Part shown: in pieces, positions 15,813 to 25,241 of the stretch
Layout: every line of letters starts with the position of its first letter
How positions within the stretch are numbered: the stretch's first letter is position 1
NCBI GenBank assembly: GCA_013815685.1
Contig: JACDFR010000033.1
Coordinates: 1 to 46,916, forward strand
Reading direction: 5' to 3'
DNA length: 46,916 nucleotides
Source: Ramlibacter sp.
GTDB taxonomy: Bacteria; Pseudomonadota; Gammaproteobacteria; Burkholderiales; Burkholderiaceae_C
The notes under the pieces: generated by a model
Database searches by the model: none
Told to the model about the DNA's origin: nothing
What the model saw: the letters and a program-made list of their open reading frames with translations, nothing else
Translations under genes and position numbers: made by a program

Positions 15813-16411
15813 TGCGAGCACCCGAGCCATGCGCGCTGGAAAGCGAACGGGTGCGGCTCGAGCCGATGTCCGGGGATCACGCCAGCGCCCTCGAAGCCGC
15901 CGCAAGCGATGGCGAACTCTGGAAGCTGCGGATCACGTCCGTGCCGGGACCGGGCGAGGCGCCGGCGTACGTGGCGACGGCGCTCACGGGCTTGCGGGAC
16001 GGCCATATGCTGCCGTTCGTGGTGCGCGACCGCCCCAGCGGCAAGATCATCGGCAGCACGCGTTACCACGACATCGTGCCCGCCATCGACCGCCTGGAGA
16101 TCGGCTACACCTGGTACGGCAAGAGCTGGCAGCGCAGCCACGTCAACACCACCTGCAAGCTGCTCCTGCTGACGCACGCTTTCGAGTCCCTGGGCGCCAG
16201 GCTGGTGGGATGGCGCACCGACAACTACAACTTCGCCAGCCAGCGCGCGATCGAACGCCTGGGCGCGCGCAAGGATGGCGTGCTGCGGCACCACGCCTCG
16301 CGGCGCGATGGCACCGTGCGCGACACCGTGATGTACAGCCTGGCGGCGGGCGAATGGCCCGAGGTCAAGGCGCAACTGCAGTACCTGCTCGCGAAGCCGC
16401 GAACCGACTAG
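15812..16411 (+). CDS. GNAT-family N-acetyltransferase (RimJ/RimL-like)
   Basis: A 199-residue acetyltransferase of the RimJ/RimL type: an N-terminal LESERVRLEPMSGDHA segment, a central IGSTRYHDI strand, the EIGYTWYGKSWQRSHVNT acceptor region and the C-terminal NFASQRAIERLGARKDGVLRHH motif that is common in this branch. It would transfer acetyl from acetyl-CoA to an amine; the substrate is unknown. It overlaps the small membrane gene by one base and is followed 10 bp later by the VWA gene. Confidence 0.9.
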   Translation: MRAPEPCALESERVRLEPMSGDHASALEAAASDGELWKLRITSVPGPGEAPAYVATALTGLRDGHMLPFVVRDRPSGKIIGSTRYHDIVPAIDRLEIGYTWYGKSWQRSHVNTTCKLLLLTHAFESLGARLVGWRTDNYNFASQRAIERLGARKDGVLRHHASRRDGTVRDTVMYSLAAGEWPEVKAQLQYLLAKPRTD

Positions 16412-16421
16412 GAGCGCAGCG

Positions 16422-17612
16422 ATGCTCATCGACTTCTTCTATACGTTGCGCAGCGCCAGGCTGCCGGTTTCGGTCAAGGAATACCTGGTCCTGATGGAAG
16501 CCCTGAAGGAGGGCGTGGTCGGGCCCCACAGCGACGATGGGTACAAGATCGACGATTTCTACTATCTGTCGCGCGCCACCCTGGTCAAGGACGAGAAGCA
16601 CTACGACAAGTTCGACCGGGCGTTTGCCGCCTATTTCAAGGGCGTCGAGATGGTCGCCGACTTCACCAAGGAAGTGCCGCTGGAGTGGCTGCGCAAGAAC
16701 CTGGAGCTTGAGCTCAGTCCCGAGGAAAAGGCCAAGATCGAAAAGATGGGCTGGGACGAGCTGATGGAGACGCTCAAGAAGCGCTTCGAGGAGCAGAAAG
16801 ACCGTCACGAGGGCGGCAACAGGATGATCGGCACAGGCGGCACCTCTCCCTTCGGTGCCTACGGATTCAACCCGCAAGGCATCCGCATCGGCCAGGACAA
16901 GGGCCGCAACCGGAGCGCGGTGAAGGTATGGGACCAGCGCGCTTACAAGGACTACGACGACAGCCAGGAACTGGGCACGCGCAACATCAAGATCGCGCTG
17001 CGGCGCTTGCGCAAGTTCGCACGGGAAGGCGCGGCCGAAGAGCTGGACCTGGACGACACCATCCATTCGACCGCCGCCAACGCGGGCTACCTGGACATCA
17101 AGATGGTGCCCGAGCGCCACAACAACGTGAAGATCCTGTTGCTGATGGATGTCGGCGGCACGATGGACGAACACATCCATCGCGTGGAAGAGATGTTCTC
17201 CGCGGCCAAGGCCGAGTTCAAGCATCTTGAGTTCTATTACTTCCACAACTGCGTTTACGACTTCATGTGGAAGAACAACCGCCGGCGGTTTTCCGAAAAA
17301 TTCGCCACCTGGGACATCATTCGCAAGTACAACAAGGATTACAAGCTCATCTTCGTCGGCGACGCCACGATGAGCCCGTATGAAATCCTGCAGCCCGGCG
17401 GCAGCGTGGAGTACAACAACGAAGAGGCGGGCGCCGAGTGGCTGCAGCGCCTGACCAACGCTTTCCCGAAATTCGCCTGGATCAATCCCGAGCCGCAGGG
17501 CGTCTGGCAGTACCGCCAGAGCATCAGCGTGGTTCAGCAGCTGGTGAGCCAGCGCATGTATCCCCTGACGATCAAGGGCCTGGAAGAGGCGATGCGGCTG
17601 CTGTCGAAATGA
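16422..17612 (+). CDS. VWA-domain protein (CoxE-like), MoxR partner
   Basis: A 396-residue protein with an N-terminal helical domain and a von Willebrand A domain starting near residue 235. The MIDAS position reads DVGGTMD (D243), that is DxGxT where DxSxS is canonical; the first Asp is kept. FVGDATMSPYEI provides the later acidic residue. Such proteins work with MoxR ATPases as adaptors on a target complex. GGAG precedes ATG 16422. Last gene of the moxR operon; tRNA-Arg follows 35 bp later. Confidence 0.92.
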   Translation: MLIDFFYTLRSARLPVSVKEYLVLMEALKEGVVGPHSDDGYKIDDFYYLSRATLVKDEKHYDKFDRAFAAYFKGVEMVADFTKEVPLEWLRKNLELELSPEEKAKIEKMGWDELMETLKKRFEEQKDRHEGGNRMIGTGGTSPFGAYGFNPQGIRIGQDKGRNRSAVKVWDQRAYKDYDDSQELGTRNIKIALRRLRKFAREGAAEELDLDDTIHSTAANAGYLDIKMVPERHNNVKILLLMDVGGTMDEHIHRVEEMFSAAKAEFKHLEFYYFHNCVYDFMWKNNRRRFSEKFATWDIIRKYNKDYKLIFVGDATMSPYEILQPGGSVEYNNEEAGAEWLQRLTNAFPKFAWINPEPQGVWQYRQSISVVQQLVSQRMYPLTIKGLEEAMRLLSK

Positions 17613-17630
17613 CCGACCCGGGCCGGCAAT

Positions 17631-17636
17631 TACAAT
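17631..17636 (+). promoter_or_regulatory. -10 box (TACAAT) of tRNA-Arg
   Basis: TACAAT lies 11 bases before the mature tRNA 5' end, giving a start site a few bases upstream of it. The -35 is weak. Confidence 0.55.
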
Positions 17637-17647
17637 CCCATCCCGTT

Positions 17648-17722
17648 GCCGCCGTAGTTCAATGGATAGAACGAGCGCCTCCTAAGCGCTAGATATGGGT
17701 TCGATTCCCGTCGGTGGTACCA
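17648..17722 (+). tRNA. tRNA-Arg (anticodon CCU)
   Basis: The cloverleaf can be drawn fully: acceptor GCCGCCG (17648-17654) with 17712-17718, D arm GTTC/GAAC, anticodon stem AGCGC/GCGCT around loop CTCCTAA, T arm ATGGG/CCCGT around TTCGATT, discriminator A and an encoded CCA (17720-17722). The anticodon CCT reads AGG. It lies between moxR-VWA and the fbpB-like gene. Confidence 0.96.
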
Positions 17723-17799
17723 GTGACGAGGCAGCTCTGCGATCAGGTGTGCAATGCAGCATGCCAGCCGTTACGCCGGTTCATGGAGCCGCCATCGCG

Positions 17800-19413
17800 T
17801 CAAGTGCGCAAACGCAAGGTCCGGCTCAACAACATTACCGGCAGCAATCCCACCAGCACCAGCGCCAATGACGGCAGGGCCGCTTCGCCCAGGCGTTCAT
17901 CGCGCGCCAGCTGATAGGCGACCACCGCCAGCGTATCCGTGTTGAAGGGACGCAGCACCATCGTGGCCGGCAGCTCCTTCATCACGTCGACGAAGACCAG
18001 CAGCGCCGCCGCGATGGCCGATCGCCGCAGCAGCGGCCAATGCACCCGGGCCAGCAGACCGATGCCGGCCGTTCCCAACATGCGCGCGCTGTCGTCGAAG
18101 CTGGCGGGAATTCGCGCATACCCGCTTTGCATCGACTGCAACGCGACCGAGACGAAGCGCACGAGATAAGCCCACACCACGCCCAGCACGGTGGCGGTGA
18201 TCCATCCGCCAGCGCCAGATTGCGGCGCCGCCTGCTGGAGCCAGCCGACCGGCAGCAGTAGCCCGACGACGATCACGGCACCGGGCACGGCGTAACCCAG
18301 CCCCGCCAGCTGCACCACGCCCCGCGTGACCACGCCGGGCGAGCGCCGCAGGCAAAACGCAAGGAGCAGCGCCACGGCCACCGCCAGCACCGCACTGATG
18401 GCACCCAGGCGCAAGCTGTTGAAGGCCCATTGCAGGAAGCGGTCCCACGGCAGCACCGACCAGCCGGCCGCCAGGGGACGCAGCATGAACAGAACCGGCA
18501 GGATGAATCCCAGCAGAACGGGCACGCCGCACAGGACCCATGCCAGCAGCATGCGCTTGCCGCGAAGGGCCATGGGTTGCGCATCGGCCGAACCCGCGCG
18601 CGCGCCCCGCGGCGTGGAAAAGCGCAGCCGGCGCTGCGCCCGGCGTTCCAGGGTCAGCAGCGCAGCGACCACCACCAGCAACAATGTGGCGAGCTGCGCC
18701 GCGGCGATGCGGTTGTCCATCGCCAGCCAGGCCTTGTAGATGCCCGCGGTGAAGGTCTGGATGCCGAAATAGCTGGAAACTCCGAAATCCGCGAGTGTTT
18801 CCATGAGGGCCAGGGCGACCCCCGCTGCGATGGCCGGCCGCGCCAGCGGCATGGCCACGCGGCGGATGCGCACGCGCAGCGGGGCCCCGAGCAGGCGCGC
18901 CGCCTCCATCAAATGGCTTGCCCGCTCTGCGAGGGCCGTGCGAGCCAGCAGATAGACATACGGATAAAGGGAGAAGATGAACACCATTGCCGCGCCCCAG
19001 AAGCTGCGCACTTCAGGGAAGACGCGCCCCTCCAGCGCGAACGTGCTGCGCAGCCAGGACTGAAAGGGCCCGCTGAACTGCAGGAAATCCGTATAGGCGT
19101 AGGCGACCACGTAGGCGGGCATGGCCAGGGGCAGCAGCAGCGCCCACTCGAAAGTCCGGCGGCCGGGAAAGTCGAACAGGGTCACGGCGGCGGCCGTCGC
19201 GCCGCCTGCGAGCGCCACGCCGATGCCCACCACCAGGCACAGGCCCAGGCTGGTCCGGATGTAGCCGGGTAGGACCGTGCTTGCCATTTCGCCCAGCACC
19301 TGTGCGCTTTCGCTGTCCCACTGCAGCCACGACCCCGGGACGGCGAGCACGGGCAACACCAACGCGGTGGCGAGCAGCAACAACAGCAATTCCTGCAAGC
19401 GGCGCCGCGCCAT
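17800..19413 (-). CDS. Iron(III) ABC transporter permease (FbpB/AfuB-like)
   Basis: A 537-residue inner-membrane protein with about twelve hydrophobic segments in two homologous halves, the length and fused layout of FbpB-type iron(III) permeases. Each half has an EAA-type loop: EAARLLGAPLRVRIRRVAMP in the first and DDSARMLGTAGIGLLARVHWP in the second. It is divergent from the ATPase gene, with a probable Fur box between. No periplasmic iron-binding protein (FbpA) gene is in the window. The start at 19413 has GGGGA upstream. Confidence 0.9.
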   Translation of the reverse strand: MARRRLQELLLLLLATALVLPVLAVPGSWLQWDSESAQVLGEMASTVLPGYIRTSLGLCLVVGIGVALAGGATAAAVTLFDFPGRRTFEWALLLPLAMPAYVVAYAYTDFLQFSGPFQSWLRSTFALEGRVFPEVRSFWGAAMVFIFSLYPYVYLLARTALAERASHLMEAARLLGAPLRVRIRRVAMPLARPAIAAGVALALMETLADFGVSSYFGIQTFTAGIYKAWLAMDNRIAAAQLATLLLVVVAALLTLERRAQRRLRFSTPRGARAGSADAQPMALRGKRMLLAWVLCGVPVLLGFILPVLFMLRPLAAGWSVLPWDRFLQWAFNSLRLGAISAVLAVAVALLLAFCLRRSPGVVTRGVVQLAGLGYAVPGAVIVVGLLLPVGWLQQAAPQSGAGGWITATVLGVVWAYLVRFVSVALQSMQSGYARIPASFDDSARMLGTAGIGLLARVHWPLLRRSAIAAALLVFVDVMKELPATMVLRPFNTDTLAVVAYQLARDERLGEAALPSLALVLVGLLPVMLLSRTLRLRT

Positions 19414-19437
19414 GACGATGGGAATCCCCTAAATGAT

Positions 19438-19456
19438 GCAAATGAGAATTGTAAGC
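19438..19456. promoter_or_regulatory. Probable Fur box in the divergent iron-transport promoter
   Basis: The 19 bases match the GATAATGATAATCATTATC consensus at 12 positions, with the core AATGAGAAT intact. The box lies between the -35 and -10 positions of the ATPase gene, so bound Fur would block it directly. Confidence 0.65.
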
Positions 19457-19459
19457 ATC

Positions 19460-19465
19460 TACAAT
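19460..19465 (+). promoter_or_regulatory. Predicted -10 box (TACAAT) for leaderless fbpC-like gene
   Basis: TACAAT, six bases (CACATC), then ATG 19472. It is adjacent to the Fur box; no Shine-Dalgarno is present. Confidence 0.5.
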
Positions 19466-19471
19466 CACATC

Positions 19472-20545
19472 ATGTTCGTCAAGGTCGCCAAGCTGCGCGT
19501 TCAGTATCCCGGCCGCCCCCAGCCGGCCGTCGACGAGGTCTCGTTCGAACTGCGCGCCGGGGACATCGGAGTGCTGATCGGCCCGTCCGGCTGCGGCAAG
19601 ACCACGCTGCTGCGGGCGATCGCCGGCCTCGAGCGTGTGACGGCGGGCGAAATCCGCATCGCCGGCGAAGTGATGGGCAGCGACCACATCCACGTGCCGG
19701 CGGAAGCACGCCGTGTGGGCATGGTGTTCCAGGACTACGCCTTGTTCCCGCACATCGACGTCGGGCAGAACGTCGGCTTCGGCATTCACCACTTGCGCAA
19801 GGCCGAGCGGGCTGACCGAGTGGCGCAGGTGCTGCAGCTGGTGGGTCTTCCGGGCATCGAGCGGCGTTTACCGCACGAGCTCTCGGGCGGCCAGCAGCAG
19901 CGGGTCGCACTGGCTCGCGCACTGGCGCCCAGGCCGCGGTTGCTCTTGCTGGACGAGCCGTTCTCGAACCTGGATGTGGACCTGCGCGAGCGGCTGGCCC
20001 ACGAGATTCGCGCCATCCTCAAGGCGGCCGACGCCACGGCCCTGTTCGTGACGCATGACCAGCTGGAAGCCTTTGCCATCGGTGACGTGATCGGCGTCAT
20101 GCACGAGGGCCGGCTGCACCAGTGGGACGACGCATACACGCTGTATCACCGGCCGGCCACCCGCTTCGTCGCCGACTTCATCGGGCACGGGGTGTTCACG
20201 CCCGCCACGCTGTGGGAAATAGGCAATCAGGTCATGGTGCAGACACCCCTGGGTGCGTTGACGGACATCGCCGAGTGCCCCTTGCCGAGCGCATTTTCCG
20301 GCGGCGAATGCGATGTCCTGCTGCGCGCCGACGATATCGTGCATGACGACCTGGCGCCGGTAAAAGCCGAGATCATGCGCAAGGCTTTCCGCGGCTCCGA
20401 GTTTCTCTACACGCTGCGCCTGGCCAGCGGCGAAACGGTGCTGGCCCATGTGCCCAGCCACCATGACCACAAGATCGGCGAGTGGATCGGCATCCGCGCA
20501 CAGGTCGATCACGTCGTCACCTTCGACCGCGAAACAGGCAACTGA
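19472..20545 (+). CDS. Iron(III) ABC transporter ATP-binding protein (FbpC-like)
   Basis: A 357-residue ABC ATPase with Walker A GPSGCGKTT, Q loop, signature LSGGQQQR and Walker B LLLLDEP, followed by a switch His in VTHDQLEA and a C-terminal TOBE-like domain (~280-355). Length and the accessory domain suit FbpC/PotA-type importers. It would energise the divergent FbpB-like permease. The ATG at 19472 (MFVKVAKLRV) is chosen over an upstream reading because a -10 hexamer ends exactly seven bases before it. Its stop abuts the plsC stop with no gap. Confidence 0.92.
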   Translation: MFVKVAKLRVQYPGRPQPAVDEVSFELRAGDIGVLIGPSGCGKTTLLRAIAGLERVTAGEIRIAGEVMGSDHIHVPAEARRVGMVFQDYALFPHIDVGQNVGFGIHHLRKAERADRVAQVLQLVGLPGIERRLPHELSGGQQQRVALARALAPRPRLLLLDEPFSNLDVDLRERLAHEIRAILKAADATALFVTHDQLEAFAIGDVIGVMHEGRLHQWDDAYTLYHRPATRFVADFIGHGVFTPATLWEIGNQVMVQTPLGALTDIAECPLPSAFSGGECDVLLRADDIVHDDLAPVKAEIMRKAFRGSEFLYTLRLASGETVLAHVPSHHDHKIGEWIGIRAQVDHVVTFDRETGN

Positions 20546-21283
20546 TCAGAGCCGGCGCAGTTCGTCGATCGCGACCCGAAGATCGGCGGCCCAGGCGCGC
20601 CGGTCGCGCCCGGCCTGGAACTGCGGCTGCCCGTAGCGGATCACCGCGGTGACGGGGTCGCCGCTGACGGTTCGCCAGAAAGAGCCCACGAAAGTGCCAT
20701 CTCCGGTGTAGCAGGGTGTCAGGCTGGGCCCCCCAGTTCTGGGGTCGACGAAGCGCAGTGCAACGGGCTGCGCCGGCGTACCTGCGGCGATGGCGGCCTG
20801 GATGAGGTTGCCGTGGAACGACAGCAAGGTCATCCCATCGCTCGTTGTGCCCTCGGGAAAAACCGCGACGACATCGCCGCGCCCGAGGCTCTGGGCCATG
20901 TGGTGAACCACCCTGAGCGCGTCGCGCCGCGACCCACGTTCGATGTAGATCGTCCCGCCCCCGGTCGCGAGGGTGCCGATCAGCGGCCACCGTCTCACAT
21001 CTGCTTTGGAGACGAAGCGGCAATAACGGCCGGCGTGCATCACCAGGATGTCCAGCCACGAGATGTGATTGGCGACCAGAAGCACCGGCCCGGCTGCGGG
21101 CGGCTCGCCGTGCAGCTCCAGCCGCACGCCCAGCACCGCCAGCATTTCCAGCGACCAGCTCTGCACCCGCGCTTCGCGCTGGGGTTGGCTCATTTTTGGA
21201 AACAGGAAGAGGATGGTCACCAGGCCCACCCATGCGTGAGCCACCGCCCGCCCCAGCCTCCATGCGCCGCGCAACGAATTCAT
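20546..21283 (-). CDS. PlsC-like lysophospholipid acyltransferase
   Basis: A 245-residue 1-acyl-glycerol-3-phosphate acyltransferase family protein with an N-terminal hydrophobic segment (~12-30). The acyltransferase motifs are NHISWLD (HX4D), a GTIYIERG-type block and FPEGTTSDG. It would acylate lysophosphatidate or another lysolipid at the inner membrane. It starts 8 bp after the dihydroorotase-like gene and ends the yqgE-ruvX-pyrR-pyrB-pyrX-plsC operon. It is convergent with the iron ATPase gene, stop codon to stop codon. Confidence 0.9.
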   Translation of the reverse strand: MNSLRGAWRLGRAVAHAWVGLVTILFLFPKMSQPQREARVQSWSLEMLAVLGVRLELHGEPPAAGPVLLVANHISWLDILVMHAGRYCRFVSKADVRRWPLIGTLATGGGTIYIERGSRRDALRVVHHMAQSLGRGDVVAVFPEGTTSDGMTLLSFHGNLIQAAIAAGTPAQPVALRFVDPRTGGPSLTPCYTGDGTFVGSFWRTVSGDPVTAVIRYGQPQFQAGRDRRAWAADLRVAIDELRRL

Positions 21284-21290
21284 GGGCGCT

Positions 21291-22592
21291 TCAGCGGTTC
21301 CGGCTTTCGAAGGCGATCTGGCCCGCGGTGATGGTGCAACGAACGCGGCCCGCCAATTCGTAGCCCGAGAAGGGCGTGTGCTTGCCCTGGCTGCGCAGCG
21401 CCGCATCGGCTACCACCCAGGGGGTTTGCGGCTCGAAGATGCAAACATCGGCGATCCCGCCCTCGACAAGCTGCCCCACGCTGGCCTGCAAGGTGCCGAG
21501 CGCCGGGCCAAGCACGCCGGATGGGCCGCTGGTCAGGACAGCGAGGGCGCGGGCCAGCCCCACGCCGCTTTCTTTCTCCCATTTGAGCGTCAGGCCCAGC
21601 AGCAACTCCAGGCCGGTGGCACCGGCCTCGGCCTCGGCGAACGGCAAGGTCTTGGCGTCTTCGTCGACCGGTGTGTGGTCCGACACGAGGGCGTCGATCG
21701 TCCCGTCGGCCAGGCCGCGACGCAACGCATCGCGATCCCTTTGCTGCCGCAGCGGCGGGTTCAGCCTCATGCGGCTGTCGAAGTAGCCGATGTCGGCATC
21801 GGTCAGGTGCAGCGAATTGATGCTGATATCGCAAGTGACCGGCAGGCCCTGGTCCTTCGCCTGGCGCACGAGCGCAACGCCGGCGGCGCTGCTGAGCCGG
21901 CACAGATGCACGCGCGCACCGGTCAGCTTCATCAACTCGAAGATCGTATGCAGGGCGATGGTTTCCGCCGCGACCGGCACGCCGGACAAACCCAGGCGCG
22001 TCGCCAGCGCGCCGCTCGCGGCAACGCCTTTGCCCAGATGAAGCTCCTGCGGCCGCAGCCAGGTGGCGTAACCGTAGGTGGCGGCGTATTGCAGGGCACG
22101 CTGCAGCACCTGGGTATTCGACAGCGGCACCTCCGCCTGGCTGAATCCCACACAGCCGGCCTCGGCCAGCTCCACCATCTCAGTGAGTATCTCGCCTTGC
22201 AGGTTGCGGGTGAGCGCGCCCAGCGGGAACACGCGGGCCTGGTGCAATTTCTCGGCGCGGAACTTGAGCATCTCGACCAGCCCCGGCTCGTCGAGCACGG
22301 GGTCGGTGTCCGGCGGGCAGACGAGGCTGGTCACGCCTCCGGCCACCGCTGCGGCCATCTCGCTCTCGAGCATGCCCTCGTGCTCGTGTCCGGGCTCGCG
22401 CAGCCGCGCGGCAAGATCGACCAGGCCGGGGGCGACGATGCAGCCAGTAGCGTCGATCACCTTGTTGGGCGCGAAGCCCGGCGCGATGCCCTTGATCGCC
22501 AGCACGCGGCTGGCCGCCAGGGCCACATCGCAGACCTGGTCGAAATTAGAGGCCGGATCGATCACCCGGCCGTTTTTTATGAGAATCTTCAT
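21291..22592 (-). CDS. pyrX: Dihydroorotase homologue, probably non-catalytic (PyrX/PyrC')
   Basis: A 433-residue amidohydrolase-fold protein aligned with class I dihydroorotases, but the metal-binding HxH of the family is replaced: the segment reads DLAARLREPGHEHEG, with Ala61 and Arg63 where His-x-His is expected. Another His region is also altered (CDISINSLHLTDADI), while SDHTP near the C-terminus is kept. In Pseudomonas such a PyrC' is inactive and is needed for assembly of the PyrB aspartate transcarbamoylase; the pyrB gene directly upstream fits this. An active dihydroorotase should be elsewhere in the genome. A G/C-palindromic repeat fills the 100-bp gap to pyrB. Confidence 0.88.
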   Translation of the reverse strand: MKILIKNGRVIDPASNFDQVCDVALAASRVLAIKGIAPGFAPNKVIDATGCIVAPGLVDLAARLREPGHEHEGMLESEMAAAVAGGVTSLVCPPDTDPVLDEPGLVEMLKFRAEKLHQARVFPLGALTRNLQGEILTEMVELAEAGCVGFSQAEVPLSNTQVLQRALQYAATYGYATWLRPQELHLGKGVAASGALATRLGLSGVPVAAETIALHTIFELMKLTGARVHLCRLSSAAGVALVRQAKDQGLPVTCDISINSLHLTDADIGYFDSRMRLNPPLRQQRDRDALRRGLADGTIDALVSDHTPVDEDAKTLPFAEAEAGATGLELLLGLTLKWEKESGVGLARALAVLTSGPSGVLGPALGTLQASVGQLVEGGIADVCIFEPQTPWVVADAALRSQGKHTPFSGYELAGRVRCTITAGQIAFESRNR

Positions 22593-22610
22593 TCGAAAAC
22601 TCCGGCTTGA

Positions 22611-22690
22611 GCGCCGCCGGGCCGCCCCAAGGCGCGAGGGCCCCCTCGGGGGGCAGCGACCCACACGCAGTGGGGGAGCGTGGGGGCCAT
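22611..22690 (-). repeat. G/C-palindromic intergenic repeat, copy 1
   Basis: The pyrB-pyrX spacer contains the palindrome GGGCCCCCTCGGGGGGC and the flank GCCGGGCCGCCCCAAGGCGC. Read on the minus strand it matches a second copy near 40838-40892, sharing AGGGGGC, TGGGGCG and CCCGGCGGC in the same order. Such elements resemble repeats I recall between Comamonadaceae genes. It could form a hairpin within the operon mRNA. Confidence 0.6.
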
Positions 22691-22692
22691 GT

Positions 22693-23654
<962 letters not shown>

Positions 23655-23655
<1 letters not shown>

Positions 23656-24155
23656 TACGCTTCCTGTACCTCGAAGCTGAATTTGCCGGACGGCTCGTGC
23701 GCCAGGGCGAGGGACTGCGAGGGCGGCAAATTGACCCGGGCGGCGGCGTAGTCGGCCTGGACGGGAAGCTCGCGCCCGCCGCGGTCGACGAGCACGGCCA
23801 GCGTCACACCCGCCGGCCGCCCATAGTCGAAAAGCTCATTGAGCACGGCACGAATGGTGCGGCCGGTATAGAGCACGTCGTCCAGCAGCAGGATGTGCGA
23901 CTCGTTGACATCGAAGCCCAACTGGGTCTGTTGGCCCGCGCCGGACAGCCCGCGCTTGGAAAAGTCGTCACGGTGCATCGCCGACGAAATGACGCCGGCC
24001 GGCCCCGCCAGTCCCAGGTCCTTCTGCAGACGCTCGGCCAGCCACGCCCCGCCCGAGGTGATGCCCACCAGGCGGGTATCGGGGGTGCGCAATTGCTGCA
24101 CGCCGCGCAGCAGATCGCGGTACAGGGCCTCCGCGTCCAGCACCAGGTTGCTCAT
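23655..24155 (-). CDS. pyrR: PyrR: pyrimidine regulator / uracil phosphoribosyltransferase
   Basis: A 166-residue phosphoribosyltransferase-fold protein with the PRPP motif [16 protein letters not shown] (~90-105) and the [13 protein letters not shown] and [13 protein letters not shown] blocks of PyrR. In Gram-positives PyrR binds pyr mRNA; in Betaproteobacteria its RNA-binding role is not settled, so it may mainly act as uracil phosphoribosyltransferase. GAAGG precedes the ATG. It sits 31 bp after ruvX and overlaps pyrB. Confidence 0.94.
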
Positions 24156-24186
24156 TGGATGGCCTTCGCACGCTGCACGGGGGTGT

Positions 24187-24600
24187 TCATTGCAAGCTCC
24201 TCAGAAACTGTTCAAGAATGATGCAGGCTGCTGCGCCATCCGGATCGTCCGCACCATGGGCGAGTGCTTCCGTCGTGCTGTAGCGCTCGTCCACCTCAAA
24301 GACCGGCAGCCGCACCCGCGCGCGCAACTGGCGCGCGAACTTTCTTGCCCGCGCTGTATTGTCGTGGCTGGCGCCGTCCGGATGAAACGGCACCCCGACC
24401 ACCAGCGCATCGGGCTGCCATTCGATGACGCGCGCCACCGCCTGATCCATCCGCGCCTGGCCCTCAGCCTTGATGGTGGCCTGGGGCGTGGCGGTGTGAA
24501 GCAGCCGGTTGCCCACGGCAACGCCGGTGCGCTTCAGGCCGTAATCGAAGGCAAGAAAAGTCTGGAAGTCGGAGGGAACGCCGGGCAGCTGCGCGCTCAT
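24187..24600 (-). CDS. ruvX: Holliday junction resolvase-like / pre-16S rRNA nuclease YqgF (RuvX)
   Basis: A 137-residue RNase H-fold protein of the YqgF/RuvX family, implicated in 5' maturation of 16S rRNA. The first acidic residue is in LAFDYGLKRTGVAVG; the VVGVPFH strand and EVDERYSTTEA carry further conserved acidic residues. ATG 24600 is chosen over an upstream start that would overlap yqgE by more than 30 bp. The yqgE-ruvX-pyrR-pyrB order is widespread in Beta- and Gammaproteobacteria. Confidence 0.93.
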   Translation of the reverse strand: MSAQLPGVPSDFQTFLAFDYGLKRTGVAVGNRLLHTATPQATIKAEGQARMDQAVARVIEWQPDALVVGVPFHPDGASHDNTARARKFARQLRARVRLPVFEVDERYSTTEALAHGADDPDGAAACIILEQFLRSLQ

Positions 24601-24605
24601 TGCGC

Positions 24606-25205
24606 TCAAGCATGCCCCGCATCGCGCGAAAGCATCCACGACTGCAAGCCCAGCAGCGACAGCGCCTTGTCGTAGCGCTGCTCCACCGGTGTATCGAAGA
24701 TCACGGCCGGGTCAGCCCCCACGGTGAGCCAGCTGTTCTCCGCCAGTTCGGATTCCAGCTGGCCTTCGCCCCAAGCCGAGTAGCCGAGCGAGACCAGCAC
24801 CTTGCGCGGCCCGGCCCCGGTGGACAGGGCTTCAAGAACGTCCTTGGACGTGGTCATTTCCAGTCCGCCGGGAATCGTCATCGTTGAGGCATAGACCGGC
24901 TCGTTGGGCGCGGCATCGGCCGCGAACACGGCCTCATGCAGGACGAAACCGCGTTCGGTCTGCACCGGCCCGCCCTGGAACACGGGCGTGCGGGCCAGGT
25001 CATCGCGGCCCAGGCGCAGTTCAACCTTGTCGAACAGATGGCCCAGATTGATGTCGCTGGGCTTGTTGATCACGAGGCCCAGCGCGCCGCGCGCGCTGTG
25101 CTCGCACAGATAGACGACGCTCTTGGCGAAGGCCTCGTCCTCCAGGCCCGGCATCGCAATGAGAAAGTGATGCGTCAGGTTGATCGCGGGGGCATCGGGG
25201 GACAT
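24606..25205 (-). CDS. YqgE/AlgH family protein
   Basis: A 199-residue DUF179 protein with the expected motifs LTHHFLIAMPGLEDEAF, SARGALGLVINKP, FQGGPVQTERGFVLH and SLGYSAWGEGQLESEL. The molecular function is not established; Pseudomonas AlgH affects alginate and other traits. It heads the six-gene minus-strand operon. No Shine-Dalgarno is seen; TAAAAT stands at leaderless spacing from the ATG. Confidence 0.94.
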   Translation of the reverse strand: MSPDAPAINLTHHFLIAMPGLEDEAFAKSVVYLCEHSARGALGLVINKPSDINLGHLFDKVELRLGRDDLARTPVFQGGPVQTERGFVLHEAVFAADAAPNEPVYASTMTIPGGLEMTTSKDVLEALSTGAGPRKVLVSLGYSAWGEGQLESELAENSWLTVGADPAVIFDTPVEQRYDKALSLLGLQSWMLSRDAGHA

Positions 25206-25211
25206 GCGCCG

Positions 25212-25217
25212 ATTTTA
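25212..25217 (-). promoter_or_regulatory. Predicted -10 box (TAAAAT) for leaderless yqgE
   Basis: TAAAAT on the minus strand, then CGGCGC, then ATG 25205. This would be the main promoter of yqgE-ruvX-pyrRBX-plsC. The -35 is weak. Confidence 0.5.
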
Positions 25218-25241
25218 GAGCAAAGCTCCCGGGGCCCCGGA

